Part shown: piece after piece, positions 49,601 to 61,282 of the stretch
Numbering within the stretch: position 1 is the stretch's first letter
Layout of the letters: every line of letters starts with the position of its first letter
Program-made: the position numbers and the translations under genes
DNA from: Pithys albifrons albifrons
Taxonomy: Eukaryota > Chordata > Aves > Passeriformes > Thamnophilidae
Length of the DNA stretch: 64,000 nucleotides
Assembly (NCBI RefSeq): GCF_047495875.1
Contig: NC_092460.1
Span: 35,815,054 to 35,879,053 of the forward strand
Direction: 5' to 3'
The notes under the pieces: generated by a model
What the model saw: the letters and a program-made list of their open reading frames with translations, nothing else
Told to the model about the DNA's origin: nothing
The model's database searches: none

Positions 49601-51895
49601 CTTTTCTTTTTTAGCCTGACTGATCCTTCAATAGAGAATATCTGACCATGAAACAGAAGCTTTTCCTGATGACCTTTCACCACATGCATTTTCAACAGCT
49701 GTTATCAGCTGAAAATTGTATACAGGTTAGAATGCATCCAGCCTGGCCTTGAACACTTTCAGGGTAGGGGCAGGCACAGCTTCTCTGGGGAACCTGTGCC
49801 AGTCCCTCACCACACTCCAGTAAAAAATTTCTTACTAACATCTCATCTAATCCTACTCTCAGTTTAACACCCTTAGCTGATTTAAAATACTCAGCTGACA
49901 TCTGCATTTTGACTCAAAATAGCATCTGTTCACAAAATCCAGACTGGATACCAGCTAAAACATACAAAAATAATGGCATTCTCAGCCTGTGCTTCTGGAC
50001 CTCAGAACACAAGTTTCAAGAAACCTCCCTTCACCTTGTGAGACTTAAACAAATCTAAGCCATTTGGTTTGAGGTGGAAAATATGTCAATACCTTTAATG
50101 GTTGAGGGAAATGTTGCCAAGCCTGGCAGACAGATGTAAACTTGGGAGTTTTTACTTCGGAATCTATTTGAATCGGATTTTGAAAATTATTTTTGAAATT
50201 TAATTTGCAGTGAAATGTAAAAGAGTGTTCTTCCAAACTGATACCATTATATACATCTCTAGATCTCGTGTCTGAAGTAAAGAGCCTCTTACAAGCATCT
50301 ATGACCTATGAAAGAATTTGGTCTGCATACTTAACTGCTTCTTTTTCCAAGAAGCATTTGGATGGAATTGCACACATTTAATAATTATTTTGCAGAGGGA
50401 GAAATTTAAGCAGAAAGTCTGAAGCTTCAATCTGATTGCTTTACATTTTCATAAAATGGAAGAAGAGCAGAGTTTCTGCTCCAGTTACAGCTAAAAATTA
50501 TTTCTATTCTATCTTCTTATATTTTGTTTTAGAAAAGGTTTTTAAAGATGCATTCCAGAAAGGCATCATCCACGTTTTAGAAGCCAAAAATGCTGTTAAG
50601 AAATATAATCCTTCCCTTAGACTTCAATTATATCTGCCTATATGCACCATAAGAAAGTACTTGACCAAAACTTGGACAAGGTGGAAATTCCTATAGAGCA
50701 TACAAGAATGATACAATTTTTTAAACACAAGGACAGCAGATTCTTTCCAATCCTGCAAAAGACTGAGGGTTATACAGTCAAATGCTATAGACTCAAGTGA
50801 GGCACCAAAGCAGATTTTAAGTCCTAAAAAAACACTTATTTGGATGTTTAGCAAAAATGCACCCATTTTGTTTCTTCATCCTAGGGCAGACCTACTAATC
50901 TTCCTGTAGCTGTTCAGGACTGCTGTACCAAAAGATTATGCAAAATCTCCATTAAGACAGATGTGTAACACATTTGACATAAAAAGGTCTTCTTCCATTT
51001 GACCAGCTTGAAACTATTGTGTGCCTTAGATTAAGGTAAACAAAAATTATGAATTGCTCTCTGTATTCAATTATTACAAAAAAACCCCCACCCTTCAGTA
51101 CCCTTTGTGCAATTCTAATGCAACCATGCTGCTTTCAGATTTAAAATACAGTAAAGAGTGATGCAAAATACCAAAAAAATTCAAAGATTGTAAATATAAA
51201 CATGTCACGCTCAGGAAGCTGAGAGAATTCCATACTACTAAGTATGTTTTTTGTCATCCCAATCCCTTAAATGAATGCCAGTTTGAGCGTGTGCTTTGTC
51301 TTTCAGTGGAATTATCTTTCCTCAAAGCAGACAGGCAGGTGAGAGGTAATTAGTAGTTTTCATCCTAAACTTCCAGTCTCAAATGAAAGTCCTCATTTTA
51401 AAACTGCAGATCCCTCTCACAAAAACCAAACATACAAACACTCAAAATGAAAAAAGCAAACAAATAAACAAAACCCCAGCTCAACAAACCACAACAGCCG
51501 TGCTACTTTGTAATAAAAGAACCCTTAAGGAAATGTTACAATAGGTCCTCAGGCTGGATTGCACATATACTAGAGGTGGATCCAAAAGATGGAATTCCTC
51601 AAAAGAGGACAGACATGCAACCTTTGGTTGCATCTCATTTTGGTTCCAGTATTCCTCCATGATGCCTTCAGTGAACAAAAACTATCCTCAGACCAGACTT
51701 ATCTCAGCCCTTTATTACTCACTTCTTTATTACTCCCATCTCCATAAGTTTTTCTGAATTTTGTGGAGTTTAATTTGTTCAGAAGATGCAATAAAAAGAT
51801 GTGGGTATTTGGTTTTGGTTGGGTTTTTTTTTAATAAATATTTGATGTGTAATATCTGTCAGACAAACTTACATCAAACACAGACCCAAACTTAC
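46663..51895 (-). other. PIK3C2G intron (5.2 kb)
   Basis: AT-rich, with one short antisense CR1 piece at 49735-49875. Nothing else was recognised. Confidence 0.85.
49735..49875 (-). repeat. CR1 LINE fragment (antisense, short)
   Basis: CATCCAGCCTGGCCTTGAAC, then CACAGCTTCTCTGGGGAACC, then TGTGCCAGTCCCTCACCA and AATTTCTTACTAACATCTC. This is the complement of the CR1 3' region, lacking both the 3' tail and the 5' part. Confidence 0.88.
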
Positions 51896-52018
51896 TTCTC
51901 ATTCCAGTCAGCCAGGAAAAAGAAGGATCTTTTAACCGGAGTATTTCTGCAAATCTTTACTTGACATATTGTCTTCCCAGCATAAGTTAGTAAACAGGAA
52001 AAAGAGAAAACTTTGTAG
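51896..52018 (-). CDS. PIK3C2G: PIK3C2G exon: C2 domain, first half
   Basis: Exon of 123 nt: one entering base, 40 codons, two leaving bases. The acceptor is TTTTGCAG|CTAC and the donor is GAGAA|GTAAG. The translation includes YKVFSFSCLLTYAGKTICQV and ends in KRSFFFLADWNE. These are the central strands of the PI3K-type C2 domain, and the pattern is closest to the gamma isoform. The leaving AA plus the first A of the next exon makes Lys, so the product reads on as NEKVNFPL, the expected W-N-E-x-(I/V)-N-F-P-L motif of PI3K C2 domains. Confidence 0.93.
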
Positions 52019-52384
52019 CTGCAAAAGGGGAAAAAAAGGAAACATAAAAAACGATTAATTGTACCATACCACATCCAGAACAGTAAATTTCGAGTTAACC
52101 ATTCAGAAACTTGTGATGATCTATCCTTATACGAAAAAACCAGAATTAACATAATGAATCTCTTATTAACATGTGCATGGAGGAGTGTTTATTTGGGTTG
52201 TTTGTTTTTTTAATTTTTCTGAGTTCAAGAAAAGTCCTTAAGACACCTGGGTTCTTTTCAAAGTTTATGTTATTAAGAGTAACTGTTTTTTTTCATTATT
52301 GTAGTGAAGGAAACTTTGGGCTTGTTGCTACTTGTTCATCATAGAGCCAACAGTAAATCTCCCACTTGGACAATTGCAACAAGT

Positions 52385-52860
52385 TGTGGCCCCAACATAT
52401 GAAGGACAAGGACATAGAACTGTCAGAGCAGGTCCACAGGAGGTTATAAAGATGCTCAGAGAGCTGGAGCACCTCTTCTGTGAAGGCAGGCTGAGAGAGC
52501 TGGGATTGTTCAGCCTGGAGAAGAGAAGGCTCTGGAAAAGTATTACAGCACCTTCCACTACCTAAAGGGAGCCTACAAAGCTGGAGAGGGATATTTTGCA
52601 AGGGCATGTAGTGACAGGACAAGTGCAAATGGATTCAAAGTGAGAGTAGGTTTAGGATAGATATTACGAAGAAATTCTTTACTCTGAGATTAGTGAGGCA
52701 CCGGCACTGCTTGTCCAGAGAAGCTGTGGCTGCCCCATCCCTGGAAGTGTTCAAGGCCAGGCTGGATGGGGCTCTGAGTAACCTGGTCTAGTGGGAGGTG
52801 TCCCTGCCCATGGCAGAAGGGTTGGAATGAGGTGATCTTAAGGTCCCTTCCAACTTTTCC
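52385..52860 (+). repeat. CR1 LINE 3' fragment (sense on plus strand)
   Basis: Landmarks are GAGCTGGAGCACCTCTTCTG, GTTCAGCCTGGAGAAGAGAA, then GGATGGGGCTCTGAGTAACC, GGTGTCCCTGCCCATGGCAG and AAGGTCCCTTCCAACTTTTC. The GGGGCTCTGAG...CCTGGTCTAG ending differs from the copies at 37675 and 58690, so this is another CR1 subfamily. The terminal ATTCTATG repeats are not recognisable. Confidence 0.92.
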
Positions 52861-54156
52861 CCATCTGTAATAAAAAGGTTAGTACTCAAGGGAATCTATA
52901 CATTCATTACAGCAGAAGCATTAAAAGCCTCTCTGTTGGCCTTTTTCAGTTCCCTGACAGGCTTCATAGTGAAATTCAGGTCCAGGACTATCTGTTGTTT
53001 CATACTCGATTTACTGAAATCTTTTAAAAGATTAGGGTATAATATAGGTATATATATATCTATATATATCAGTAGGGTATAAATAACTAATGCTGTTAAT
53101 TAGTATTCAGTTTTCCAGATCTTTCTGCCAGTATCAGCTTTAGACCTCACTCTGTACAAGAATGTTGAACATGGGAAACAGTCAAATGTAAACAGGAAAT
53201 CTAAAGCAGTTGCAGACTGAAGGTGCCTGACTTTGTCATATTTACAAGAATGATGGTTGATCATTTCCAGAACATTATAACAGTATTTATAATTACTGTA
53301 GCAGATTTGGTTTTTATATTTTTCTGAGTCTAAACATTACAAACAGTTGGAGGATAGTTCAAGAAAGAATAGGGTTTAATACAATCAGATCAAGTATTGC
53401 TGTTTAAACAGAAGCACTGATACATAATATACAGACATATTCTTGACTCATAAATCATAAGGACCTAATGCAGGGAAGATCAATGCACACACAATGTTCA
53501 TTATGACTTAAGTCAAGTGGCTTGCTCAGAGTGCATGCACTTCAACCCACTTTAGGTCTTTGTGGAGCATTTCACCTAGGCAGCCTCCCTGTGAATTCAG
53601 AGACATGATCACTTTGTATCACCCAGTATAGACAGGAACCTGACTGGGTTTGATTGTAGAAACAAATGCAGTGAAACATGAAGATAGCAGTGTTATGCCA
53701 CTGGCAGCAAATAAGACACATCTGCTTGGAATTTTAATGAAATAAAACAATAAACCAATAAAAGAAACAAGAAGGAATGAAAATAAGTAAATAATTTTTA
53801 CGAGTTTTGCAACACTATTCTGCAACTTGTAATGTCTGTACCTATCTTTTTAATGAGGACAGTAAGACATATTCCTGTCCCCACAGATGTATTCCTGAGT
53901 TACTGTACACACATTACAAGTTCCAGAAAAATGTTGAAATTAAGAACATAGACATAGAAATTGACAATAAGTCAATCCACTAAAGTGAACTTGAGATGGA
54001 TTTGGCACTACACTAACGTGACTCTAAAACATGAGACAACTCTCTTCATTATCCCAAAGGATTAAAAGAAAAGCCATTTATCAGATATATTTGTGTACTT
54101 ATGTATAGAAAAAACAAGGTGAGGCAGATAGTAAGGGATGTCAAAATTCTAGCATT

Positions 54157-54163
54157 TATAACA

Positions 54164-54194
<31 letters not shown>

Positions 54195-54283
54195 AATATG
54201 TATACATATTAAATATAAAGTATGCACATATATACATATATATGTATATATAATATATATATCTGCAGGACTATATATATTAA
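54157..54283. repeat. TA-rich microsatellite with palindromic stretches
   Basis: (TA)n of about 13 units at 54170-54194, followed by imperfect TATACATA and TATATGTATATA units to 54260 and more TA to 54271. Self-complementary and therefore prone to hairpins. Confidence 0.85.
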
Positions 54284-55622
54284 AATACACGTCAAAAACA
54301 GCAGCAAGATCATTAAATGTGACCTTCAGGAAAGGAAATTTAGATCCATGACATAGCCAGCATGAATTCATGCACTGCAGAAATAAGAATGGGGAATATG
54401 CACGTGATTGATGTTAATAAAAGTACTTGAGGAAAGCAGGTGTCAGAGCAGTAGTCCATGTTAAGATATCCATGTGATAGAATATGAATATTGGAAAGGG
54501 AGATTAAGGATGAGAGATTTTCATTTTCACACGCTTGAACATAGCATTGAAGTCATCAGTGGCCTTTAGGCCATAGGTAATTTCAAATTTTTCTGGTACA
54601 ACAAAATTCAGTGGGAATGGTATAACCATTTGAAATCAGGATAGTGATTATAATTCTGTATTTATTATCTTAACTAATGCAAAGTCTCTTAAATTTTTAT
54701 TAAACTGCTAATTCCAGCTAATGCTATATAGTACACTCTTGCTCACATTCTAAGGCATATAAACCCACTGTTGTTTGGAACTGAAGGTAAAATGAGAGTA
54801 AGGGAAAATTAACAAAAACTTTGAGAACTGCCTTTTGACTCAAAAGTAATGCCACCAGACTGTGGTGCCCTCTTCCTCTTTGAGCACACCGAGTGGCAAG
54901 AGAACACCAGTTTTGCTCAGAGTAGGAAAAGCAGCTATTCTTTTACCAAATTTGACCAATGCAGAAGAGAATATTCCAATCAGCTTTTTATTACCATTGT
55001 CCCCCTCTTTTCTTTCCTGTGCTATGCTGATATGCCAGGTATACTTATATATGTAAACTACATTTATTTTAATCACCATCTATAAACAGGATCATCAATA
55101 CAGATACTTAGCCATGTAATGTTGAATACACCAAGAGCAAAAACTGCTAAGAAAGCCTCATTTAGAGTTAGTTTACACAAAAGCACCCCTCTATTTAACT
55201 TGGTGAACTGGTCTTCAACCTTTCCAGTTATTTGTATTGCAGAGACCACACAAAGTCCCAGTCCAAACTCCCCAGGCATGAAGCACACACCTTTTCCTCC
55301 CTCCTGCTGAGCAAGTCAGTCATGGAAGCATTTCTGAACACTCCCATCAAGACCTATTACTTCTATTACAATCTTTCCACACTGGTCAAGCACAAGCAGC
55401 CAAGCTACTTCCCTGATTCTCCATCTAACTACAGGGCCTGGAATTCTCCTAGTTAGTCAAATATAAGTGCACTTTATGCTAGAAAAACAGTAGAGATATA
55501 CCCACTCAGTCTCTAACATTAATGTAAAATTATCACCAAAGCAACAGAGATAAATTGTTCTCGAAATACATGTGATGAAAGAGATAACATGTCTGCTTGT
55601 GAACACTTGGACTTCCTCCTAC

Positions 55623-55818
55623 CTGCTCACCCAGGCTTCTGGGATGTTATGGGCAGCATAAACAGTGAAGCTGAGCTGGGAATCTAGGCTGATGTCTGCA
55701 CAGGAAGGGCTTTTAGGTACTCTAGCAAGCTGGAAATTTGCATCAAAGCTGCTACTGTAAACATGGATGAGACGAGAGATGGCCATGGAAAGCTCAGTCA
55801 CAGCAGCCTCTATTAACA
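55623..55818 (-). CDS. PIK3C2G: PIK3C2G exon: pre-C2 region and start of C2 domain
   Basis: Exon of 196 nt and the most upstream one I can support. The acceptor follows a long pyrimidine run ending in CTCTTAG, and the donor is AGCAG|GTAGG. It enters with two bases of a split codon and leaves with two. The translation contains LIEAAVTELSMAISRLIHVY, an amphipathic helical stretch before the C2 domain. It ends in LSFTVYAAHNIPEAW, which is the first beta strand of the class II PI3K C2 domain. The last two bases (AG) join the first base (C) of exon 51896-52018 to make Ser. The exon before it was not found. One phase-compatible candidate at 62615-62769 has no family similarity and was not accepted. 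Confidence 0.88.
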
Positions 55819-58281
55819 CTAAGAGGAGAGAGAGAGAAATAAATAAAGGTTAGCAATAGGTCATTTATGGAGAACCATATTTATCTTAAACCATCAGTTA
55901 GAGCTTTGAAACGCTTCCTAATAAAATTTAATTAAAATGACATAACCTACCAACTGAAGCCAATTAGCCATCTGTGCTTTTGAAAGCAGCTTTAGCTCAT
56001 TTCTGGTGCATCATTAACAGTCTTCCATTACAGTGCTTTCAAATTAAGGCATTTTCAAAGTAAGCATTTTCAACTACAGCAAGTTATTGTGTGCCTCAGA
56101 TATGCCATTTCAGTCTGTGAATTTTTGTGCTGGAAGGATTTTTATTAAGTAGGTATTTTGTGATTTCATCACTAAATGGTTACTTACTTCAAGGGAACTG
56201 GCAATGCATCAGTAGAATGGAGAAAAGGCACTGGTTAGATTTCAAGACCATAAGCTGCTGTAACTGTAGGTAAACAATTCAGAAAACACACACAATGGCA
56301 GCCACAATCATACATAGCTGGCACTCAGAAGGTCATGGACTGATGACAATATTACACAATGGACACTGAACTATATATCTATACAAATACACAGGAAATG
56401 CAGGGCATGCCCTTATCTATTCCACACCCTTCACCCTTATTTCTGTTATTTCCTCTGGCTTCAGTTCTGCAGTGCTTTTTCTTTCTTTTTTTTTTTTCTT
56501 TTTCTTTTTTCCCCCTGCAATTACTGGCTTTTATCCATTTTCCCTGTCAGTTTTTGGAGCAGCTTGGAATCACCTGATTGCCAGTGTAAATTAAAATCCT
56601 GTGTCCTGGCAGCCTCCTTCGAGTGAAGGGAACTACTAGGAGCACTCATTTTTAAGGCATGGGACAGGTTGAGAGAGAAAGTGTCATAGTATAGTATATC
56701 ACTCCAAGATCAATGTAATTTGTCTTCCAAGAGGAAGATAATTTCTCTTTTTTTCACCCCTGTAACTCATGGGTTTCTACATGATCAAGAACGTCCTCTC
56801 ACCACCTGACATGCTCCCTAAACTCGTCTGACCAATGTAGTCAGGAGCCACCTATTAGCTAATAGTGTCTGTTGGGTAAAGAAAAAAAAACAACAAAATA
56901 ACCCCACCACCAAACCAAGAAAAAACCCAGGAATAGGAAGGCTGAGACATCTACTAGCTTTTTATACTTGGAATAGATGCAGGAATCCTGCTTAACATCA
57001 CATACAGATACCACAATTCACTGGACATAGCTATCTCAGTTTCCTGACAGAAATGTCTCCAAAAATCTCCTATCCTCAGCCTGGAACTTAGTTCTCTTTC
57101 TTTGAAACCTTTTGCCTTTAAACCAGCAAACACACAGAACTACTGAGTCACAAAGTGCACTGCAAACAGTGCAAAGAAATTATTTCAGTCTTCATTTTAT
57201 AATAGAGAAATTTTCACTCCATACCAATAGAAATACAGATAAAACTGAAATAGTTTGACATGTATTGGGGCTTGCTCCTAAAAATACTGACAGCAAATTA
57301 TTGCACATATGAAGGACTGGCTAGAGCACTACACCTTCTTATGTTGTAATCATCTTCCACGTATGAAAACTGAATCATTTGAGAGACTAAGAGGTTAAAA
57401 AAAGGCAGTCCTTTTACTCTCCATGTAAACCTCTCTGTCCAGCACTTGTTTTTTAATTACCTTTTCATTTATTCTCTTCAGTATTTCATCATTTATCATC
57501 CTCCACCATAATTATTTTGAATAAATCTTTTGCTCTAATGATTTTTTCCCTAGAACACCCCTCCATGATCATACCCAGTTCTGGATAATTTGCACTGAAT
57601 TCTTTTACATTCCAAGAACTTACCTACAGTCACACACATAGAGCATTCTTAAGAAGTCCAGAAGAGAACAACAGCTGATTATTATTTGAATCAGTACTTT
57701 CTGGCTTCTCTGAAAAGTACCACACTATTCACATTTAGAACAAACAACTACTTGGCAGATTCCCTGTCTCCAAGCTGTTCAAAGTGGCTGACAGGTAGTT
57801 GTAGTGTAACAGCAAACTGGCCATTGAAGTCAATGACTGCTGAGTGGAACCTTCTCAGCATTTTCTCCAGAAGAGGGTAAAATGTTGTTCAGAATCTGTG
57901 GAAATGTGCAGTTTTAATACAATCCATATTACAGGAGTAAGGCAATGTTTCAGATTTTGTCTCCAGAACAAGCAGAAATGTGTTATATCTCAGCTAAGCC
58001 ACAGAAAGAAGGGAAAAGGTTTTGGCCAAAGGATTCCCTAAAAGGAAAGTCAGGAGAAAAATATACAATAGGGTGAGCATTTTCCATAGTAGAAAACTTA
58101 CAGACATCAGTCAAGGAATTGAGTAAGATGCAATACACCTATCACTGTATCCAAGTTATCTTGTCCATTGACCATATTTGCAGAAAAGTTATTCTCATGA
58201 GTTACCTGAGTCACAAAATTGGATGTCTGATATGTAAACCCCAGACAAGCAAATAAAAGCCAACAGGAACCCCAACCAATT

Positions 58282-58339
58282 ACAAAATAAAAAACAAAAC
58301 AAAACAAAATCAAAAAAATCAACAAACCCAAAAACCCCA
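58282..58339. repeat. A/C-rich simple repeat (AAAAC units)
   Basis: AAAAC-type units with A runs, ending in AAACCCAAAAACCCC. Confidence 0.75.
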
Positions 58340-58689
58340 AGAAAATTGAGAGGGAAACTTTGCCATAATTACCTATAGGAAGACTCAATCTGTCAGTGAT
58401 GAGGTACAAAGAACTCCCTACTTTTCTGAGACCTGCCCACTGTATTACAATGTGGGTAGATGGGACAAGGTTAAAAGTCTTTAGGTGCAGACAATGTCCA
58501 TGAGACACCCTGCTGGGAAATGTTCTTGTATTTCCTTCCTCTCTCAAATTTCTCTCTTTCACTAGTGGGCCCACAGGGTCTGTGCCCTACTGCAGAAGTG
58601 GAGTCAGACTGGAAACAGGGCCTGAGGTGAGCACTACAGGCTGCCTCTCCTGCTGTAATGGCATGAGAAGGGTGAAGACAGTAATGGGG

Positions 58690-59459
58690 CAACCAGGGGG
58701 CAATTGGTTCAGCTGCCAGACAAGGAAGACACAGAGTGGCTGGGCACAGAGTGGCTGGAAAGCAGCCAGGCAGAAAGGGACCTTGGGGTACTAATTGACA
58801 GGAAGCTTAACATGAGCCAACAGTGTGCCCAGGTGGCCATGAAGGCCAATGGGATCCTGGCCTGTATCAAAAATAGTGTGGCCAGCAGGACCAGGGAAGT
58901 GATCCTTCCTCTGTACTCTGCGTTGGTGAGGCCACACCTTGAGTATTGTGTTCAGTTCTGGGCCCCTCAGTTCAGAAAGGATATTGAGGTGCTGGAGCGA
59001 GTCCAGAGAAGAGCAACAAGGCTGGTGAAGGGACTGGAGCACAAGCTCTATGGGGAGAGGCTGAGGGAGCTGGGGGTGTTTAGCCTGGAGAAGAGGAGGC
59101 TCAGAGGTGACCTCAGCACTGTCTAGAACTCCCTGAAGGGAAGTTCTGACCAGGTGGGGGTTGGTCTCTTCTCCCAGGCACTCAGCAATAGGACAAGGGG
59201 GCATGGACTCAAGTTCTGCCAGGGGAAATTTAAGTTGGAGATCAGAAAAAAATTCTTTCCAGAGAGAGTGCTCAGGCATTGGAATGGGCTGCCCAGAGAG
59301 GTGGTGGATTCACCATCCCTGGAGATTTTTAAACACAGATTGAACGTGGCACTGAATGCCATGATCTGGTAAAGGGACTGGAGTTGGACCAAGGGTTGGA
59401 CTCAATGATCTCGGAGGTCTTTTCCAACCCAATCGATTGTATGATTCTATGATTCTAAG
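58690..59459 (+). repeat. CR1 LINE 3' portion with ORF2 remnant
   Basis: The best-preserved CR1 copy here, about 770 bp and sense on plus. From 58704 it keeps an open frame to the stop at 59124-59126. That frame encodes the C-terminal end of CR1 ORF2, with [40 protein letters not shown] and [19 protein letters not shown] as landmarks. The stop falls where intact copies continue into a Tyr-Leu-Lys-Gly segment. The 3' untranslated part follows and the copy ends in GTATGATTCTATGATTCT, the CR1 tail. Reverse transcriptase catalytic motifs and endonuclease are lost by 5' truncation. The upstream limit is approximate. Confidence 0.93.
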
Positions 59460-60558
59460 ACAAATTAAATTCTGCACTGTTTACCAAATTATTAGGAGAT
59501 ACAGAATGAAGATAATCTCAGCAACAGAGTTCCTCAGGTGTGAGCAAATGCCCAAGTATGACGTGGTCTGCAGCTCCAGGCTTTTTCCCAACATTAATTT
59601 TCTCACTCTTGTCAGTTCTCAGTTTTAAAACACCCTACGGTCTCTGTGCCAGAGTCGACGTTTTTTTGAACCCCCCATTCTTCACTCATTAAACTCAGTA
59701 GCAATTAACTAAACTAGAGAAAAACATCTTGGGGAGTCTGTAAATGTCCATTAGTCATAAAACTTAGTCAGCACCTTTTCACTGTATTTTTATGAGTTGC
59801 TGAATAGGATTTGGTAGGTTGAAATTATATCACCCGTTCATGAAGCCAGAGAACTTTACTGCTTTTTATGACTTTTATGATTAATAAATCTCAGATGAGA
59901 AAAGACTATGGTGTTTCACTGATTTACATAACGTGGGCTATGGACTTCCTACAGCAGATTCACAGTTTCAGCTGTGTCAGGACTTATTTTCTAGAAAGGT
60001 GTCCCAGCCATAGCCAGTAGGTAGGAGACGATAAATAGAGCACATCACAAAGCGAACTGTGACCAAGATTAATAATCTCACAACTCAAATCTTGTAATTT
60101 ATTTCTGATGTGAAATTATTTGCCATCACCTTCTCACTGAAGGTGAGAAGAAATCAGACTTGTAGAAATGAGATGAGAACAAGGGAAGTGAACTTTAACC
60201 ACAGCTGCCAGATATGCTTATTTCTGACAGGTTTCTTGTACGAGAAGTCTGAAGGAATAAATTTCACCCTTGGTGAGAAACAGAACAATCTGCACCACCC
60301 CTGAAAGTGTTAGTGCCTTCAAGATATACTAAGGAACATACTAGCATAACCCTTACAGAAAACCACTTACCTTCTTCTTCTCGGTCCAGTATTACAACTC
60401 ACATACTATTTTTGTGCCAGACCTTCCACCAGAGCAGGTGCTTTGCTGTTATTGCACCAGCAGATGATGTCAACTGAATACATGTTAAACACTCTCTCTG
60501 ACTGTGTACACATTTTCCCCAGTTAAAAAAAGAAGAACAAGATCCTAAATACAGTTTA

Positions 60559-60589
60559 CACACCCACACACACACCCACACACACCCAT
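60559..60589. repeat. CA-type microsatellite (CACACC units)
   Basis: CA repeats interrupted by CCC, about 31 bp. Confidence 0.75.
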
Positions 60590-61225
60590 ACAAACCACTC
60601 CGACCCCTCAAAAAGGCAAACCCAAAACAACAGAAAAAGTCTCACATTTCTGGAAAGTGCTAAGCAGCATTAATCAGATCATTGTTATAATAAGAAAGAG
60701 GCAAAACACGAAAAATCTCTAATGCAAATACTGATAAGATGCGGCTTCCAAGCACCAAGCGCTTACTGAATTGTTTCTTCCCATTAGCTGAAGAATCCTA
60801 CAGATTATCCCTTGAAAGAAACTTAAAAAGCTCCTGCTGTTCTGATATCCAAAATGTGTCTACTCCTATATTCTTTTTAAGGCCTTGGTAACTTCTGCCT
60901 AAATATTTTTAAGGCCTGCGGCTTTGCAATTATTTAAATATTGGTCTTCTTAAAGCCTCTGGTTTTAAGACCAACATATCAGAATGCAACACAGCAATAA
61001 CTGAGAGGTGAACAGCCAAGCTCTGATTTGAAAATAATGCAGGAGAGACACTTAGAGAGATGAAATGCAATCCATAAAAAGCCCTTGACATTTTTCCGTA
61101 TTGCAAAACATAAAGTGTTTTTTTCCAAAACAAAGATGCAATGGGTTTGTGCTAAGAAAAGGAGAAAGTGGAGTTTTCAATTTCAAGGATAAGCCTTAAA
61201 AAAAAAATCAGTTTTCCCCTTTCCT

Positions 61226-61282
61226 TCAGTTTTTTGGTGGTTTTTTTGGTTTTGTTTTGGGTTTTTTTTGTTTGTTTTGGTT
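61226..61282. repeat. G/T-rich low-complexity tract
   Basis: T runs alternating with GG/GGG and a GTTTG motif, similar to the tracts at 19025 and 27601. Confidence 0.75.

Larger units (their letters stand above)
52019..55622 (-). other. PIK3C2G intron (3.6 kb)
   Basis: Contains a plus-strand CR1 copy (52385-52860) and TA-rich microsatellites (53041-53070, 54157-54283). Confidence 0.85.
17255..55818 (-). other. PIK3C2G: PIK3C2G gene, internal part (8 exons, minus strand)
   Basis: Span of the host gene visible here. The exons in transcription order are 55818-55623, 52018-51896, 46662-46531, 38769-38658, 36367-36237, 29504-29316, 18512-18419 and 17349-17255. Every acceptor is AG, every donor is GT, and the split codons match at all seven joins. 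The joined product of about 357 residues has the class II PI3K order: pre-C2 region, PI3K-type C2 domain, then PIK helical domain. Class II PI3Ks phosphorylate phosphatidylinositol (and PI4P) on membranes. The gamma isoform is known mainly from liver and secretory epithelia in mammals. The assignment to gamma rather than alpha or beta rests on recalled family patterns such as NNQNCSLPLVLGSAP and KRSFFFLADWNE. The kinase domain, PX domain and C-terminal C2 domain lie beyond the low-coordinate end, and the N-terminus lies beyond exon 55623-55818. Promoter and terminator are not in view. Confidence 0.9.

Noticed and set aside
57620..57690. Strong minus-strand donor CTGTAG|GTAAGTT with a short open stretch (LLDFLRMLYVCDC)
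   Set aside because: It ends in the wrong phase to join the next known exon and has no reliable similarity to the kinase.
58090..58150. Minus-strand frame VYCILLNSLTDV followed by GTAAG, vaguely like the helix before the C2 domain
   Set aside because: There is no pyrimidine tract before the only possible acceptor, and the similarity is too short.
58107..58574. Minus-strand open frame of 155 codons
   Set aside because: It crosses an A/C-rich simple repeat, which creates a low-complexity hydrophobic peptide. Not a gene.
60370..60420. Strong minus-strand donor GAAGAAG|GTAAGTGG
   Set aside because: The frames upstream close within about 30 bases and no acceptor with a pyrimidine tract is nearby.
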